Source: Adiantum capillus-veneris (taxonomy: Eukaryota > Streptophyta > Polypodiopsida > Polypodiales > Pteridaceae). Taken from it: a DNA stretch of 64,000 nucleotides. The notes under the pieces were generated by a model. That model was not told where the DNA came from. It was given only the letters and a program-made list of their open reading frames with translations, and ran no database searches. This document shows positions 22,738-33,300 of the stretch, piece by piece. Every line of letters starts with the position of its first letter. Position 1 is the first letter of the stretch. A program made the translations under genes and the position numbers. The stretch covers positions 42,597,779 through 42,661,778 of the forward strand of contig CM043970.1 of the NCBI GenBank assembly GCA_014529385.2. The letters run 5' to 3'.

Positions 22738-25640
22738 ATGGATAGCAACCTAAGAAAGAGCCCAAGGAATGTAGCCCAACAGGTCTCCACCACAAAGACC
22801 CGACATTCTCCCACGAAGGTATGTCATCTCTCTCTATGTTGTGTACAACAGACCTGTATGTGTAGTAGAGTATTGAGGTGTGGGTATATTGAGTAATGAA
22901 TATGGATTTATTCTTTTCAGAGATAGAAGTTACAGCCTCCTCCCAAAATCAGCCGCTTTGTTCACCCCAAGGATGTGGAGGTGCCATTAAAGGCATTCTG
23001 CATGACAAAGGAGGCTTTTCACAGGGAATATGGGTTAAGTCTTGAGGGGAAAGATGTTAGGAAGTTGACAGATGCAGATGTGCCCATATCTGACTGGATG
23101 AAAGTTTTCACGTGTCTTCCAGTGAAGGATAAAAAAGTGCCAATAAAATAGCAAGGCCGGATCACTACAAGGCACTCTACCAGATCTACAAGCAGGTGTA
23201 TCAATCCAAACCACCAAACTATCTGCTGGGAGTCAAGTTTGCACGCGGATATGTTTATTTCGTATGCACAGGTCCGGTAAAGTGGGCTGAGTTTGCATCT
23301 GAGGTGGTGAATAATGTGACCAATGAAGGTCACTTAGATAGGAAAAGAGAACAATGGAAGTTAGAGACTTCCCAAGTATCCACAGGAACCCCAAGTGGTT
23401 CTGCCATCTTGTTAGTAAATACCCCATTTGGAAGTACACCAGCCGGAAGTGGGCTTTTTGCGACTACTCAGTCTGCGTTTAGTGTTGAAGTATCCACTTC
23501 CTTGCAAGAACTACTTGTTGAGGTTAGAAAATCTCATGACAATGTATCAGCCGAGTGTCAGAAGGTTAAGGATTATGTGGTCAAATCTGTTGCTGATGTG
23601 CACCATTGCGAGGGTGCCCTTGACACCATCCGAATGGACTTCCCTGACGATGCCAATTTACCAACAGGCTTGCTTGACAGCCTCCAAGAAAAATTTGACC
23701 AAGCAAAAGTCACCCTACAACAGGCACATGTATGCTTTTAACTCCATCTGATTGTAGTATAATACCTGCAAAGTACTGGTTTGGATGTACAATATACTAT
23801 AGTCTATATACTGTTGTGGAATGATTACACAATAATACCTATAAAGTAGATTGATTACTATAAATAATGGTAACATACCTGCAAAGTAACGGTTGCAATA
23901 CCGGTATTGGTATTCTATAGGTGAACATGTTACTATAAGTTCTATCAATGATCACAATAACGGTATGAAAGCAACATAATACAGGTATAACAACAAAATA
24001 ATACCGATATAGTAACAAAACAAAACAGTAGTTTAACACTAAAGTAACGGTATGATTATAATAACCATATTGTACTGAAACTCTAATAGTGAAAATGGTA
24101 TTATAAGTTTTACAATACCGGTATTATGGCTCTATCATACCGGGATGGGTAGAATGTGGTACCACAAAATCGAATAATAAAAAAACATAATAGTATGACA
24201 ATAACATCAATTTGGTAAGGGTAGATGACAATACTGGTATGATGTTATCATACCGGTAGGATTATATCCTTCCGGTATGATTACATCCTACCGGAATGGT
24301 AATATCCTACCGGTATGATTATATCCTACCGGTATGGTTAGATCTGACCGATATGATTACACCCTAACGGTATGATAAAATCCAACCGGTTTGATGTTAT
24401 CCTTCCGGTATAATGTTATCCTACCGGTATGATGTTACCGGATGTTATCCTACCGCTATGATGTTATACTATCCAGTATAATAACATCATACCGGCAGGA
24501 TGTAATCATACCGGTATGATAACATTATTATACCGATCTTCAAGCATTCATACTGATTTTATACCTGTTTGACATTGTCTGATAACAGAGGTCTCTTGCC
24601 TACAGGAAGAATTATCCAAATGCTTGGAGCGTGAGGAAACCTTTGGTCTTTGTTTCAACGTTTGTGATAGACATGATTAGTCAACCAATGCTACCTGAAA
24701 CCATAGTCTTGCCTGCACGAGTTACAGCTCCTGGACATAGTGTTGTTCTCATTGATGTGTGCAATGCTTGTGGTGTAAAAATCCATGATCACAATCGCTC
24801 AAGCCATGCTGTTCTATTGCCTTGTTCACATGCATACCATGCATTCTGCTATGCTCACTTGGCTGAGAAAGGAAAGTGCCTGCTTAAGGATTGCCCCGGA
24901 GTTATTTCTGCAGAAGACCAATCCCTTCTAAAGAAGAAGCCATTTGAACCATGCCCAATAACAGGTGAGAAAATTGTTTCAACGGGTAAGAAACACATCA
25001 TTTTTTTAATCAGGTGGTTGATTTTTGTCTTCTCTGATGTTTTTTCAGAGTCAAGCTGCTTCAAAACTACTACCAATAAAGACACAGGTAACGATGCAGT
25101 GATGCCTGCATACAAGACACCTGTGGAGGTTTTGCTTAATGAAAGTGTCCTTGGTAATGCTGAGAAACCTGTTTCGGAAACACCAGAAGAAGAACAAAAC
25201 TTTGAGGTAAAGGAGCAGAGTACGATTGGTGCTGAAGGGAAAACCCAGAATGAGGAAGACGATGTGTTGCTAGACACTGGCGTGCGGGTGACAAGATCAA
25301 AGACCCCGAGAAAACGAGGCCAACATGGCAAGAGTAATTTTTTTCATTGATTAAGGCTCTAATAATTGATCTTTTGCTGCACAGCTTTCTAAAGCTGATG
25401 GTCGTGTAGATGTCAGGCTGGAGGGAAGTCCCGAGGAGACCCTTGCTCAGCGTATGAGAAAGGCAAAAAAAAAAAGTTCGAGAAGACTGTAGATGAGAAG
25501 CTTGAAATGGAGCAAAAAAGAAAGGAGAGGAAGAGACCCAGGGGCAACCAGAAGAGGAGATGGACATAGAAGACACTAAGGAGATGCAGAATACCGACAC
25601 AAGTTCTGACCCTAAACCCAGAGCCTGCAAAAGATTATAG
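22738..25640 (+). CDS. Coiled-coil / RING-like protein gene, exon model uncertain
   Basis: The proposed start ATG is at 22738. Exon 1 ends at 22818 (AAG|GTATGT) and joins 22927 or nearby in phase. Exon 2 (to 23730) is open except for one missing base in an A-run near 23130; it encodes a basic N-terminus, an ISRFVHPKD block and a C-terminal coiled coil. The next intron (23731-24605) is filled by ACCGGT repeats. After it, coding continues to a RING-like cluster at about 24760-24895 (C-x2-C, then C-x-H-x2-H-x2-C, then C-x4-C; the last pair is wider than the usual C-x2-C). A 63-bp intron with good sites is at 24986-25048. The tail is acidic/basic with a second A-run frameshift near 25515, ending about 25639. 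RING domains usually bind E2 enzymes in ubiquitin ligases; that role is inference. The two halves could be separate genes. Confidence 0.45.
23750..24560. repeat. Degenerate minisatellite of ACCGGTATGAT units
   Basis: From 24230 to 24540 the phrase (A/C)TACCGGTATGATTA-TATCCT recurs with a period near 19-20 bp, some copies inverted; 23750-24230 carries more decayed copies. The core ATACCGGTAT is self-complementary. It fills the predicted intron of the RING-like gene. A few related words (GTATGATACTGGTATGAT) recur at 27226-27245 and 27362-27375. Confidence 0.75.
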
Positions 25641-25861
25641 TTTGCCCCCCCTATGGGGCCCCTATGTTTCTTTTTATGTAACCACTTCTGAAATTAATAT
25701 AACTTTCTTTCCCATTCGACGTCTCTTTCATCTTGTGCCTAATTTTTGAACATTGTGTATTTTTATTGTATGATTTCAATCTGTAGATATGTCCTAATTG
25801 CATATTTAAATTTGAGTCTTGTGTAATTTTGCATGTGCAGATATGTTTTCAGTTGAAAAAT

Positions 25862-26790
25862 GACGCCTTGCAAATAGGTTCAGGGCTGACAAGCAGAATG
25901 GCAGGGCTGACATTCGTGCAATATGGAATTGGGTGTTGTCTCCTTCAGTGCTCGTGTTTCCTCTATGGTATAGACTGTGTAAAAGAATCCCACTGATATG
26001 GCCATGGCCACCACCTCCGTTGAGCGTCCAGCGTAGGGTTCTCATTTTGGACCTTAATGGCTTACTGCTCAAGAAATTTGATGTAAAATATGGTGAAGAA
26101 TTGCCCTACTGGCCGGAAATGCGCCATGTTGTTGAAGGGGATACACAGTTTTGGGTATGGCCCGATGCAGAAGTGTTTCTAAATTTTTGTTTCAGATGGT
26201 TCGAAGTGTGGATATGGAGCTGCTACGAGTTTGAGAAGCTCAAACGCACGCTAGCGACAGTGTTCCCAAACCACCACAAAAGATTCAATTGAGTGGTAAG
26301 TCAGCCGCACTGCACAAGGGTCCCTTTTAAAATGGGCAGGACAGATAAACCGGTGTTCCGCAAGAATCTCAAAAATGTTCCTAACCTACCACCTGACACA
26401 GTTATCTTTGATGATTCTGGATATAAGCTAATGTTTAATTCATTGGGGTCATTTCTTGTTTTTCCCAAGCTAGAAAAGCAGTCTAAAGAAGTGCGCGCTT
26501 GTTTTCTGTCAACCAGTGTCATAAACTCGTTGGCACACTGGTTGATCTCTAAGGACATAATTGAGTATACAAAGAGGACTGTAATTTGTGAAGACGAACA
26601 ACCTGATGACACCTATGTGCGTCATTTTTATTGGAAATGGCGGATTGAATTTTTTCATAACAAAGGAACATATTTTTTTTGTAAAACAAAAGCTTCATAA
26701 AGTCTGTGAAGTGGGCGACTTTTGTCGATGTATTTTTTTGTCGATGGATGTAAATGGAGAATTACTCACCCTTTTTGTCAATCAATTGTA
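25862..26790 (+). pseudogene. FCP1/NIF (HAD-type) phosphatase-like gene
   Basis: A frame open from 25862 (start codon or upstream exon not fixed) carries the HAD/FCP1 first motif at about 26038-26070, VLILDLNGLLL. The nucleophile Asp is present, but the second Asp of the canonical D-x-D is Asn, a change that in this superfamily usually removes general-acid catalysis. VWPDAEVFLNFC and VWIWSCYEFEKLK follow, then in the same frame KPVFRKNLKNV and IFDDSGYK (26404-26427), the distal acidic motif. A TGA at 26290-26292 cuts the frame between the two halves; a GGTAAGT right after it could be a splice donor, but I see no better acceptor. FCP1-like proteins dephosphorylate phosphoproteins such as the RNA polymerase II tail; substrate here is unknown. 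The C-terminus ends about 26699 or in another frame about 26790. Confidence 0.55.
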
Positions 26791-26888
26791 ACTGTATTCA
26801 TGTATAATACATTTACAAGCAAGTTGCACAGAAATACGTTGTATTCTATATTTGAAGTATCTTGCAAATAAACGGAGAGAGGGAGAGG

Positions 26889-27020
<132 letters not shown>

Positions 27021-27510
27021 CTGCTTAGGGTTTTTCAGAGAGTGAATCTTCTGGAAAAGGAGGAGGAGAAGCAGGCAGCAGGAGGGTTGGCAAGCAAGTT
27101 TTCAATGTTGCATCTTTCCTGGTTAGAGTTGACTCACAGAAGCACATTGATTTTTCTCTATCCAGTCCTTTTGGTGGTGGGCGACCTGGTCGTGTGAGAA
27201 AATGAGAAGAGTCAAATAATGACTTGTATGATACTGGTATGATATTGAGAATTGACTGGTTTCAAACACAGTTCAGTTTACATTTAAAGGCAGAGTCAGA
27301 GAAAGGGATTCTGCCATCATGTTTGTACTATTATTGTACTTATACTGTAATCTCCAACTTGTATGATACCAGTACGAAACCATTAATTTCCGCCTTTATA
27401 GAACCAATTTATTTAAAATGTAAGGACATGTAGTGATTCAAAGGAATAAACAAAGACATTTTTTTATTTTAAAAAGGAAGTTTGGACAAAAAATTTAAAC
27501 AAACTGATTG

Positions 27511-29606
27511 CTACAGCTCAAAAGGCATGCTATTGTAGATAGACTCACTGACATCAAGTGATATTGTATATAGTTTTGAGTTGCTGGGATGGGGTATCAT
27601 GGGGATTTTGATTGCCCGAACAAGATGTGAATATATGAACACCTCTGGATTTTTGTCCAAAATCTCGTAGGTATTCTCATTTATCATACAATAGTAAAAC
27701 CCTTTGATAGCATAGGATCCTCGCCCAATGATATTGCCCCAGTCATCTTCAGCGTCTGAATGAAACTCCTCAATAGCTGTAGTGCATTTCACAATATAGA
27801 AATCCACTTTTTCTTCATTGTCATTTGGTGTGGGAATAGCAAAATTATCACCAACAATAAGATCTTGAATGAGGGTGTCATAGTGTCCTTCATACACTGC
27901 ATCCTCATTTATTTCATTGTCATCGTCTTCCCCTTCTTCTGTAGGCTCCAAAATAAGGTATGTGCAGAAAGGAACGTGTGACTTGCTCACACATCTCCTC
28001 CACTTTTCCTGTTTACATGCACTACAGAAACAAGACAATGAACATGTTCTCAAAGCAGTTGTATCATGCTCTGAATATGGAGAAACAGAGTGCATTGAGC
28101 GAGTATTTTTTACAGCCTTCACATCCCAATTTTTTCCCCTTTCGACATCCCCCAATTCAATCACCCAAACAATCATGCTTACATAACGGGCGTGGGATGC
28201 ATAGGTGGCTGTAGCACCATCTGACAAGGTCCGTCTCAATAATGCCACAACATCTGCAACACAGTCTATCTTTGGGCAGTTTGAATTGGTATTGAGTTAA
28301 AGACCTTTTTATCACTGCTCCCGCATCGTCGTGTTCTCCCTTACCATGGCCGGATCCAAAAAAGTTCCAAGACATTTTCCATCCCGTAAAAACACTGTAT
28401 GTGCATTTTATTCAATGGATAGAAGAAGATTAATATACTCTTGGCATGATAAAATTACCAAAAAAAACACGTATTATAATATTACTGATGTTAGACAAGC
28501 ATTTTATTACAACTTTAATGCCAATATTATAGGTCTCTATATTAAAACCACCTTCAGATAATGTTTGTTAGAACATGGTATACCTGGCAAGGAATAGAAT
28601 GGTCTTCTTGCTTTGAATTGTGAAGCTGCTCCATCAGACCATACCCAATGACGCCTTATGTTTAGACCAAATTGCTTTAGCCATTTTGCATGTTTCAGAA
28701 AACAGTGTTGAACAAAATGTGTGTCATGTTGCTTGTCATCTGAAATGAAGAAGTGAATTGTCTTGTGGATGTCACCTGCATAATATAAAAATCATAAATT
28801 ATTGAAGGCTTAATACAAAAGAAATAATACTAATCTAGGGTGATGTCGTTATCTGCAATTCGGAAATATGTTATGTGCACAAAAATAGTTACTTGACTTG
28901 AATACCAGTGCATGGACTGAATCTCATTTTGTTCTTTGAAACTATAATTTTCAGCAAAGTCAACAGCTGACACAACAACATCTTCTGGAAAGCTTTGTAT
29001 ACATTCCTTATATTGTTCTGCTTGCCACCTATACACAAAATTATGCATTATGTATTTCTTAAGATGGTCTTTGAACATGACTGAGAGATCCTGGCATGAT
29101 ATTTCCTTATGCGACAAGACTTTCCTTTTCTTCTTCTTACCGTCACGCACAGTTCCTACTTCTAGGTCCTCAAAAATCTTCACCACAATCTTTTTAGCAA
29201 TAAATGCAGCCTCTGCAACACAAAAATCTAACTTAGCCAGGCCACACCTTTTACATTGACCACTCAAGAAGGCAAGGGCATGGAAGGTGGACGTATCTGA
29301 TTTTGGACACAGTATAGAGTCCAATAAGGCTATTACACTCTTGATTATGGTTTTTGGTGCCTTGCATCCACCATTGTCTTTGCATATGTTGCATTGACAT
29401 TGGCAAGCTTTTCCATGCAGACCGAATATAGAACTTCGCATGTGATTTATGGCATCCTTTAGGAAGGACATTTGAACATGTGAAATGCAGTAGCAAGTAT
29501 ATCGGTCTCTCAATTTCCGCATAAAATATGGCTTCATGTACTCAAACGCACACTGCCTTATTACAATTTCAGGGTATTGCTCTTTGAAGTTGAGAAAGAG
29601 CTCCAC
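27511..29606 (-). pseudogene. Transposase-like gene with DFAENY / SDGAASQFK motifs
   Basis: Read on the minus strand. Exon A, 29606-28853, follows an acceptor (TTTTAG at 29607). It has a Cys-rich region (CQCQCNIC, then CKRCG), a KKKKRK stretch and ends in VDFAENY..NEIQSMHW. Exon B, 28775-28584, was recovered by hand and encodes ISDDKQHD and WSDGAASQFK; A and B join in exact phase. Exon C, about 28394-27511, starts near MSWNFFGSGHGKGEHDDAGAV and continues, after a one-base shift near 28262, through RRTLSDGATATYAS and GKNWDVK to an acidic tail. The conserved Asp blocks plus H-G-K-G-x2-D look like an RNase-H-fold (DDE/D) transposase. I recall similar proteins scattered through animal and plant genomes without a firm name. 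Damage: donor of intron A-B is AT instead of GT, a frameshift in exon C, and the 5' part cut off by element C. Confidence 0.55.
28584..28775 (-). other. Exon B of the transposase-like gene
   Basis: 192 bp between an acceptor (TATGCAG|GTGAC) and a donor (CCAG|GTATAC) on the minus strand. The encoded 64 residues hold two of the family's most conserved blocks, ISDDKQHD and WSDGAASQFK. Too short and too lacking in Met to be seen by length alone. Confidence 0.6.
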
Positions 29607-29654
29607 CTAAAATGAAAAACATATATGGTTAAAGAACATTGAAGAAAACATGTA

Positions 29655-30617
29655 TTACGTGCTGCCTTTGTGAAGAGGTTTGGTGGAGGCACAACCTCAA
29701 AAAAGCTATGGCAGCTATTGACGGAATTAAAGCAGGGAGGTCTGCTAGAGTATGCCACCTATGAGTCCAAGTTTGTGGATTTGTGGGAGAGATGGGTTGC
29801 CTCATTGGAGGAAGGTGAAGGAGCGCCTAATTTCCTAAAGAAGGACCGTTTCATTGCTGGCCTATGGTCGTCGCTTAAGGAGAAGGTGAAGGGAAGGTTT
29901 CCTGCAACATATGAGTTGGTAGTGGAAGTAGCCAACCTTAAAGACAAGAAGCTGTGCATGCAAGCAACAGTCAATGAGTCAGAGGAATCAAGCTCAGTTC
30001 GACTAACCCCAGTGACTCCAACAGCCGTTCATAGATCCCAACCACAAGAGGCATCAGAAGAGCAACAAGACCTGCTGAGTCGCATCACTACCCAACTCGA
30101 GAGTTTATCCGTGAATTTGCTGCAACAAGGGCATGAACCTGTCAGAAATCCAGAATAAGGAAGAGGACAACAAAGGAAAAACCAAGAGTACCACTGCTAT
30201 AATTGCGGGAAAGACAGCCATGGCATGTACTACTGCCCACATCCAAGAAGGAAGAATTTAAATAAAGAAGGGAGACAGAATCAGATCTCTCCGTCAAGGG
30301 AAAGACCACCACAACCCAGGCAACCAGGGCCGATTCCACTGGTCCAAATCCTTCGATCACCTGTACAACAACAACCACCACCACCACCACCACCTCTTAT
30401 TTCACCACTACCCCCACCACCTGTTGTGAATGAAGCAGTGAGTGTTATTAGCTTGGAAGCTAAAGGAAAGCCAAAGGTAGAAGAACCAGTTCGAGAGAAG
30501 CACAAAGGGAAACAAAAAGTAGAAGAAGTGGATGCCATGGGGGTGAAGCGTGCCAGGCACGAAGAAGCCTCTCAAAAAGAAGAGAAAATGAAAGGGAAAG
30601 GCGAGTCTAGCAAGTAG
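29655..30617 (+). pseudogene. gag with zinc knuckle, element C
   Basis: The frame opens with AAFVKRFGGG, the gag helix just before the conserved WxxLxxLKQG region, then YESKFVDLWERW and FLKKDRFIAGL. A single in-frame TAA at 30156-30158 separates this from the nucleocapsid part in the same frame, where C-x2-C-x4-H-x4-C is complete at 30195-30236 (CYNCGKDSHGMYYC). A proline-rich and then a Lys/Glu-rich tail follows, ending at a stop at 30615-30617. The knuckle would bind element RNA. The N-terminal third of gag is missing. Confidence 0.8.
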
Positions 30618-31481
30618 GCATCTAAGCCGCGACGGAAGATAGACAGCGTGGATTTTTCACTAGGTGATTATGCTAAACCATATGACTTAGTTCAGAATGT
30701 GTTGATGCAGGGCCCGAAGATAACTTGGCTCTAATTACTCCATCTTGCACCAAGAAGGAGGAGGCAATAGATGAAGATGGTAAGTACAAGAAAATCAAGA
30801 CCAAGGATAGTTGGGGCTATCTCTGGGAGGGATCTCGACGACATCCTACCAACCATGGACGCCCACATCAAGGGGCAACAAATCTCAAATGTCTACATAG
30901 ATGGTGGTGCACAAATATGCGTCATGAGTGAAAAAATGATGCACCATCTAGGCCTAGAGGTGAGTAGGCCGGCACCCTGCCGAGCCAAAATGGCAAATAA
31001 CGTAAGAGTGAAATGTGTAGGCATTGTGAATGCGGTCAAAGTAAAGGCATTCAATACAGAAGTGGAGGTAGAAATTTTTGTCATGCCACACAAAGGGGAG
31101 GGCTACCCTATCATTCTTGGAAGACCCTGGCTCATGGCTATGGAAGCTAAGCAAGACTGGAGTACCGAAATGCTTCAGATGAAGAACACTAAAGGAAAGT
31201 CCATATTCTACAACATCAGGACTGGGAAGCACCGCAACATGATCTTGGAGGCTTCAGAAGATGAGTCCACCAGTGACTATTCGTCCACCTCAGGAGAAGA
31301 GACAACAACAACTGAAGAGAGTGACAGTAGCATCGAAGTGATGGGGGTCATCCTTAAAGACCAAAAAAGATTGACACAATCTGAAGCACCACCAATAAAC
31401 CAAGAAGGACCATCAGGTACGCAATCCTTAGAGGATACAAATAAGTTACATCGGATGATCTCCAATGAGTTAACCGATTAA
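30618..31481 (+). pseudogene. Retropepsin (aspartic protease), element C
   Basis: Same frame as gag, with stops at about 30732 and 30768 in between. A DYAKPYDL...ITW.QLL linker precedes the protease core: YIDGGAQICVM at about 30895-30927 carries the catalytic Asp in D-G-G form instead of D-S/T-G, which is known in several plant gypsy lineages and is shared by element B. The C-terminal signature YPIILGRPWLMAME is at about 31108. An acidic Ser/Thr/Glu-rich linker to RT ends at 31481. It would cleave the Gag-Pol polyprotein. Confidence 0.8.
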
Positions 31482-32433
31482 GAGAAGAAGGAATATGTCT
31501 CCATGCTAGGTAACTTCACTACATTGTTCATTGATGGTTATGATAAGATCACATGAATCATAGTAGTACAACAACGCATAAAACTCTCAAGGAAGGAAGT
31601 AAACCTATAGTGAAAAAGTTCAGAAGACTTGGGGTAATCCAACAAGAGGCACTACTCAAAGAAATGAGGAATTTGCTACAGGCAGGTTTCATCTACCCCG
31701 TCGAAGACTCAGAATGGGTCTCTCCAGTAGTGGTAACACCAAAGAAGAATGGCAAGTGGAGAGTCTGTGTGGACTATAAACCTCTCAATGCAGCCACAAA
31801 GAGGGATCACTTTCCCCTCCCGTTCCAAGATGAAATTCTTAATGAAGTGGCAGGTCATGAGCGCTAACAGTATGTGATGGCTACTCAGGATACTTTCAGA
31901 TTAGCATTGTGAAAGAAGATCAGAAAAAAACAACTTTCATAACACCTTGGGGATGCTTTGCTTACAGGGTGATGCCTTTTGGCCTCACCAACGCTCCGGC
32001 CACATTCCAGTGTTATGTGACTTTTGTCTTCCAACCATACTTTGAAACGTCAATACGGATCTTCATAGATGATTTTTGCATCTATAGTTCACGCTCCCTC
32101 CATTTGAGCAAAGTCTATGATGGCCCGACCAGGCTGCAAACCTTGGGTTGCCAACTCAACGTGGATAAGTGTCACATTGGTGAAAGCAAAGTTACTCTCC
32201 TTGGCCATGTAATTTCAGCAAAAGGGATTGAGGCTCACCCTAGCAAGATTCAAGCTTTGGTATCTTTGTCATCACCCACCACCACTAAGCAGCTGGTTTC
32301 TTTCCTTCAGAAGGTAAGACACTTAAGCATGTTATTCACTTGCTATCTCAAATGGCCCTCCCTCTACAACAAGTCACCTAGAGGGATGTCTTCTCATGGA
32401 GTGAAGAAAATGAGCAGCAATTTACTGAGGTGA
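31482..32433 (+). pseudogene. Reverse transcriptase, element C
   Basis: The fingers carry SPVVVTPKKNGKWRVCVDYK (near 31725-31780) and HFPLPFQDEIL; a stop at 31865-31867 and a shift precede TTFITPWGCFAYRVMPFGL. The catalytic box is FIDD at about 32063-32074. The thumb and connection include LLGHVISAKGIEAHPSKI and KQLVSFLQKV; the frame drifts at about 32300 and ends at 32433. The order and spacing are those of Ty3/gypsy RT. Confidence 0.85.
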
Positions 32434-33300
32434 AGCAAATCCTAGCTACGCTTCCCATTATTTCACCCCCCAGATGGGACAAGCCATTTTATGTGAACCT
32501 CAGTGTAGGAAGTGATACACTCGGAGCCGTACTAATGCATAAGGACCCCCAAACTTCTTTCATGCGTCCTATCTACTTCTCTAGTCGTGTCATGACCCCA
32601 TCAGAAAAGGGATTCACCGTAGTAGAACACATGGTGCTCGCTCTAATGTTTTCTACCACAAAGTTTCGATCCTATCTACTGCCTAGACCCTTTGTGATTC
32701 TGACAATGGAGGAGGTTTTTCCATATGTAATGCGACACATGGATGTCTCATCTAGGATCTCTAAATGGCTAGTTAGGTTACAAGAGTTTGACTACACCAT
32801 GCAAGTAGAAAAATCCGCCAGGGCTAGTTTAGCGGGTATTCTTACTCATCGCCACTATGAGAAGAAGCTGAAGGTCAACACGGAAGCAAAAGAAGAGACA
32901 CCAATGGTAGAAAGTCCTAAACTAGAAAGAGCTCACTCTCTTTTCTTTGATGGAGCATACAAGAGAACAATGGACCAGTCTGCAGTTGGCATCGTCATTT
33001 TCAATGAGCAACATGAAAGGGTATTCTCCATCGAGCAGCTATTACACTCCCACTCCAACAACGAAGCAGAGTATGCAGCTTTAATTCTTGGGTTAGAACA
33101 TTGTATTTTGCAAGGGATTCAACACCTAAATGTGTTTGGCGATGCTCTGCTTTTGATAAAGTAGATAAACGACACTTGGGTTTGTAAAAATCAGGTTTTA
33201 CTTGGTCAACTACGCTAAGTTAAGGATCTTTTAAGGAAGTTCGAAGTAGTACAATTATTTCATGTCCCTAGGACAGAAGATCAGGAGGCAGATGCTCTAG
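32430..33300 (+). pseudogene. RNase H plus second archaeal-type RNase H, element C
   Basis: The first half has the classic gypsy RNase H start (PFYVNLSVGSDTLGAVL, with the usual catalytic first Asp replaced by Asn-Leu wording) and the typical FTVVEHMVLALMF and LLPRPFVILT blocks. After a linker, LFFDGAYK (first Asp), SNNEAEY (Glu) and FGDALLLIK (Asp) at about 32938-33162 define a second RNase H. A TAG at 33162-33164 stops the frame; RTEDQEADALAKE-like residues continue to about 33305. The double RNase H places the element in the Tat lineage. Confidence 0.8.

Noticed and set aside
24606-24680. TAG at 24678-24680 as the natural end of the coiled-coil gene
   Set aside because: Kept as an alternative only. 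The competing frame runs on through a well-formed RING-like cluster, so a frame change or alternative splice is as likely as a gene end here.
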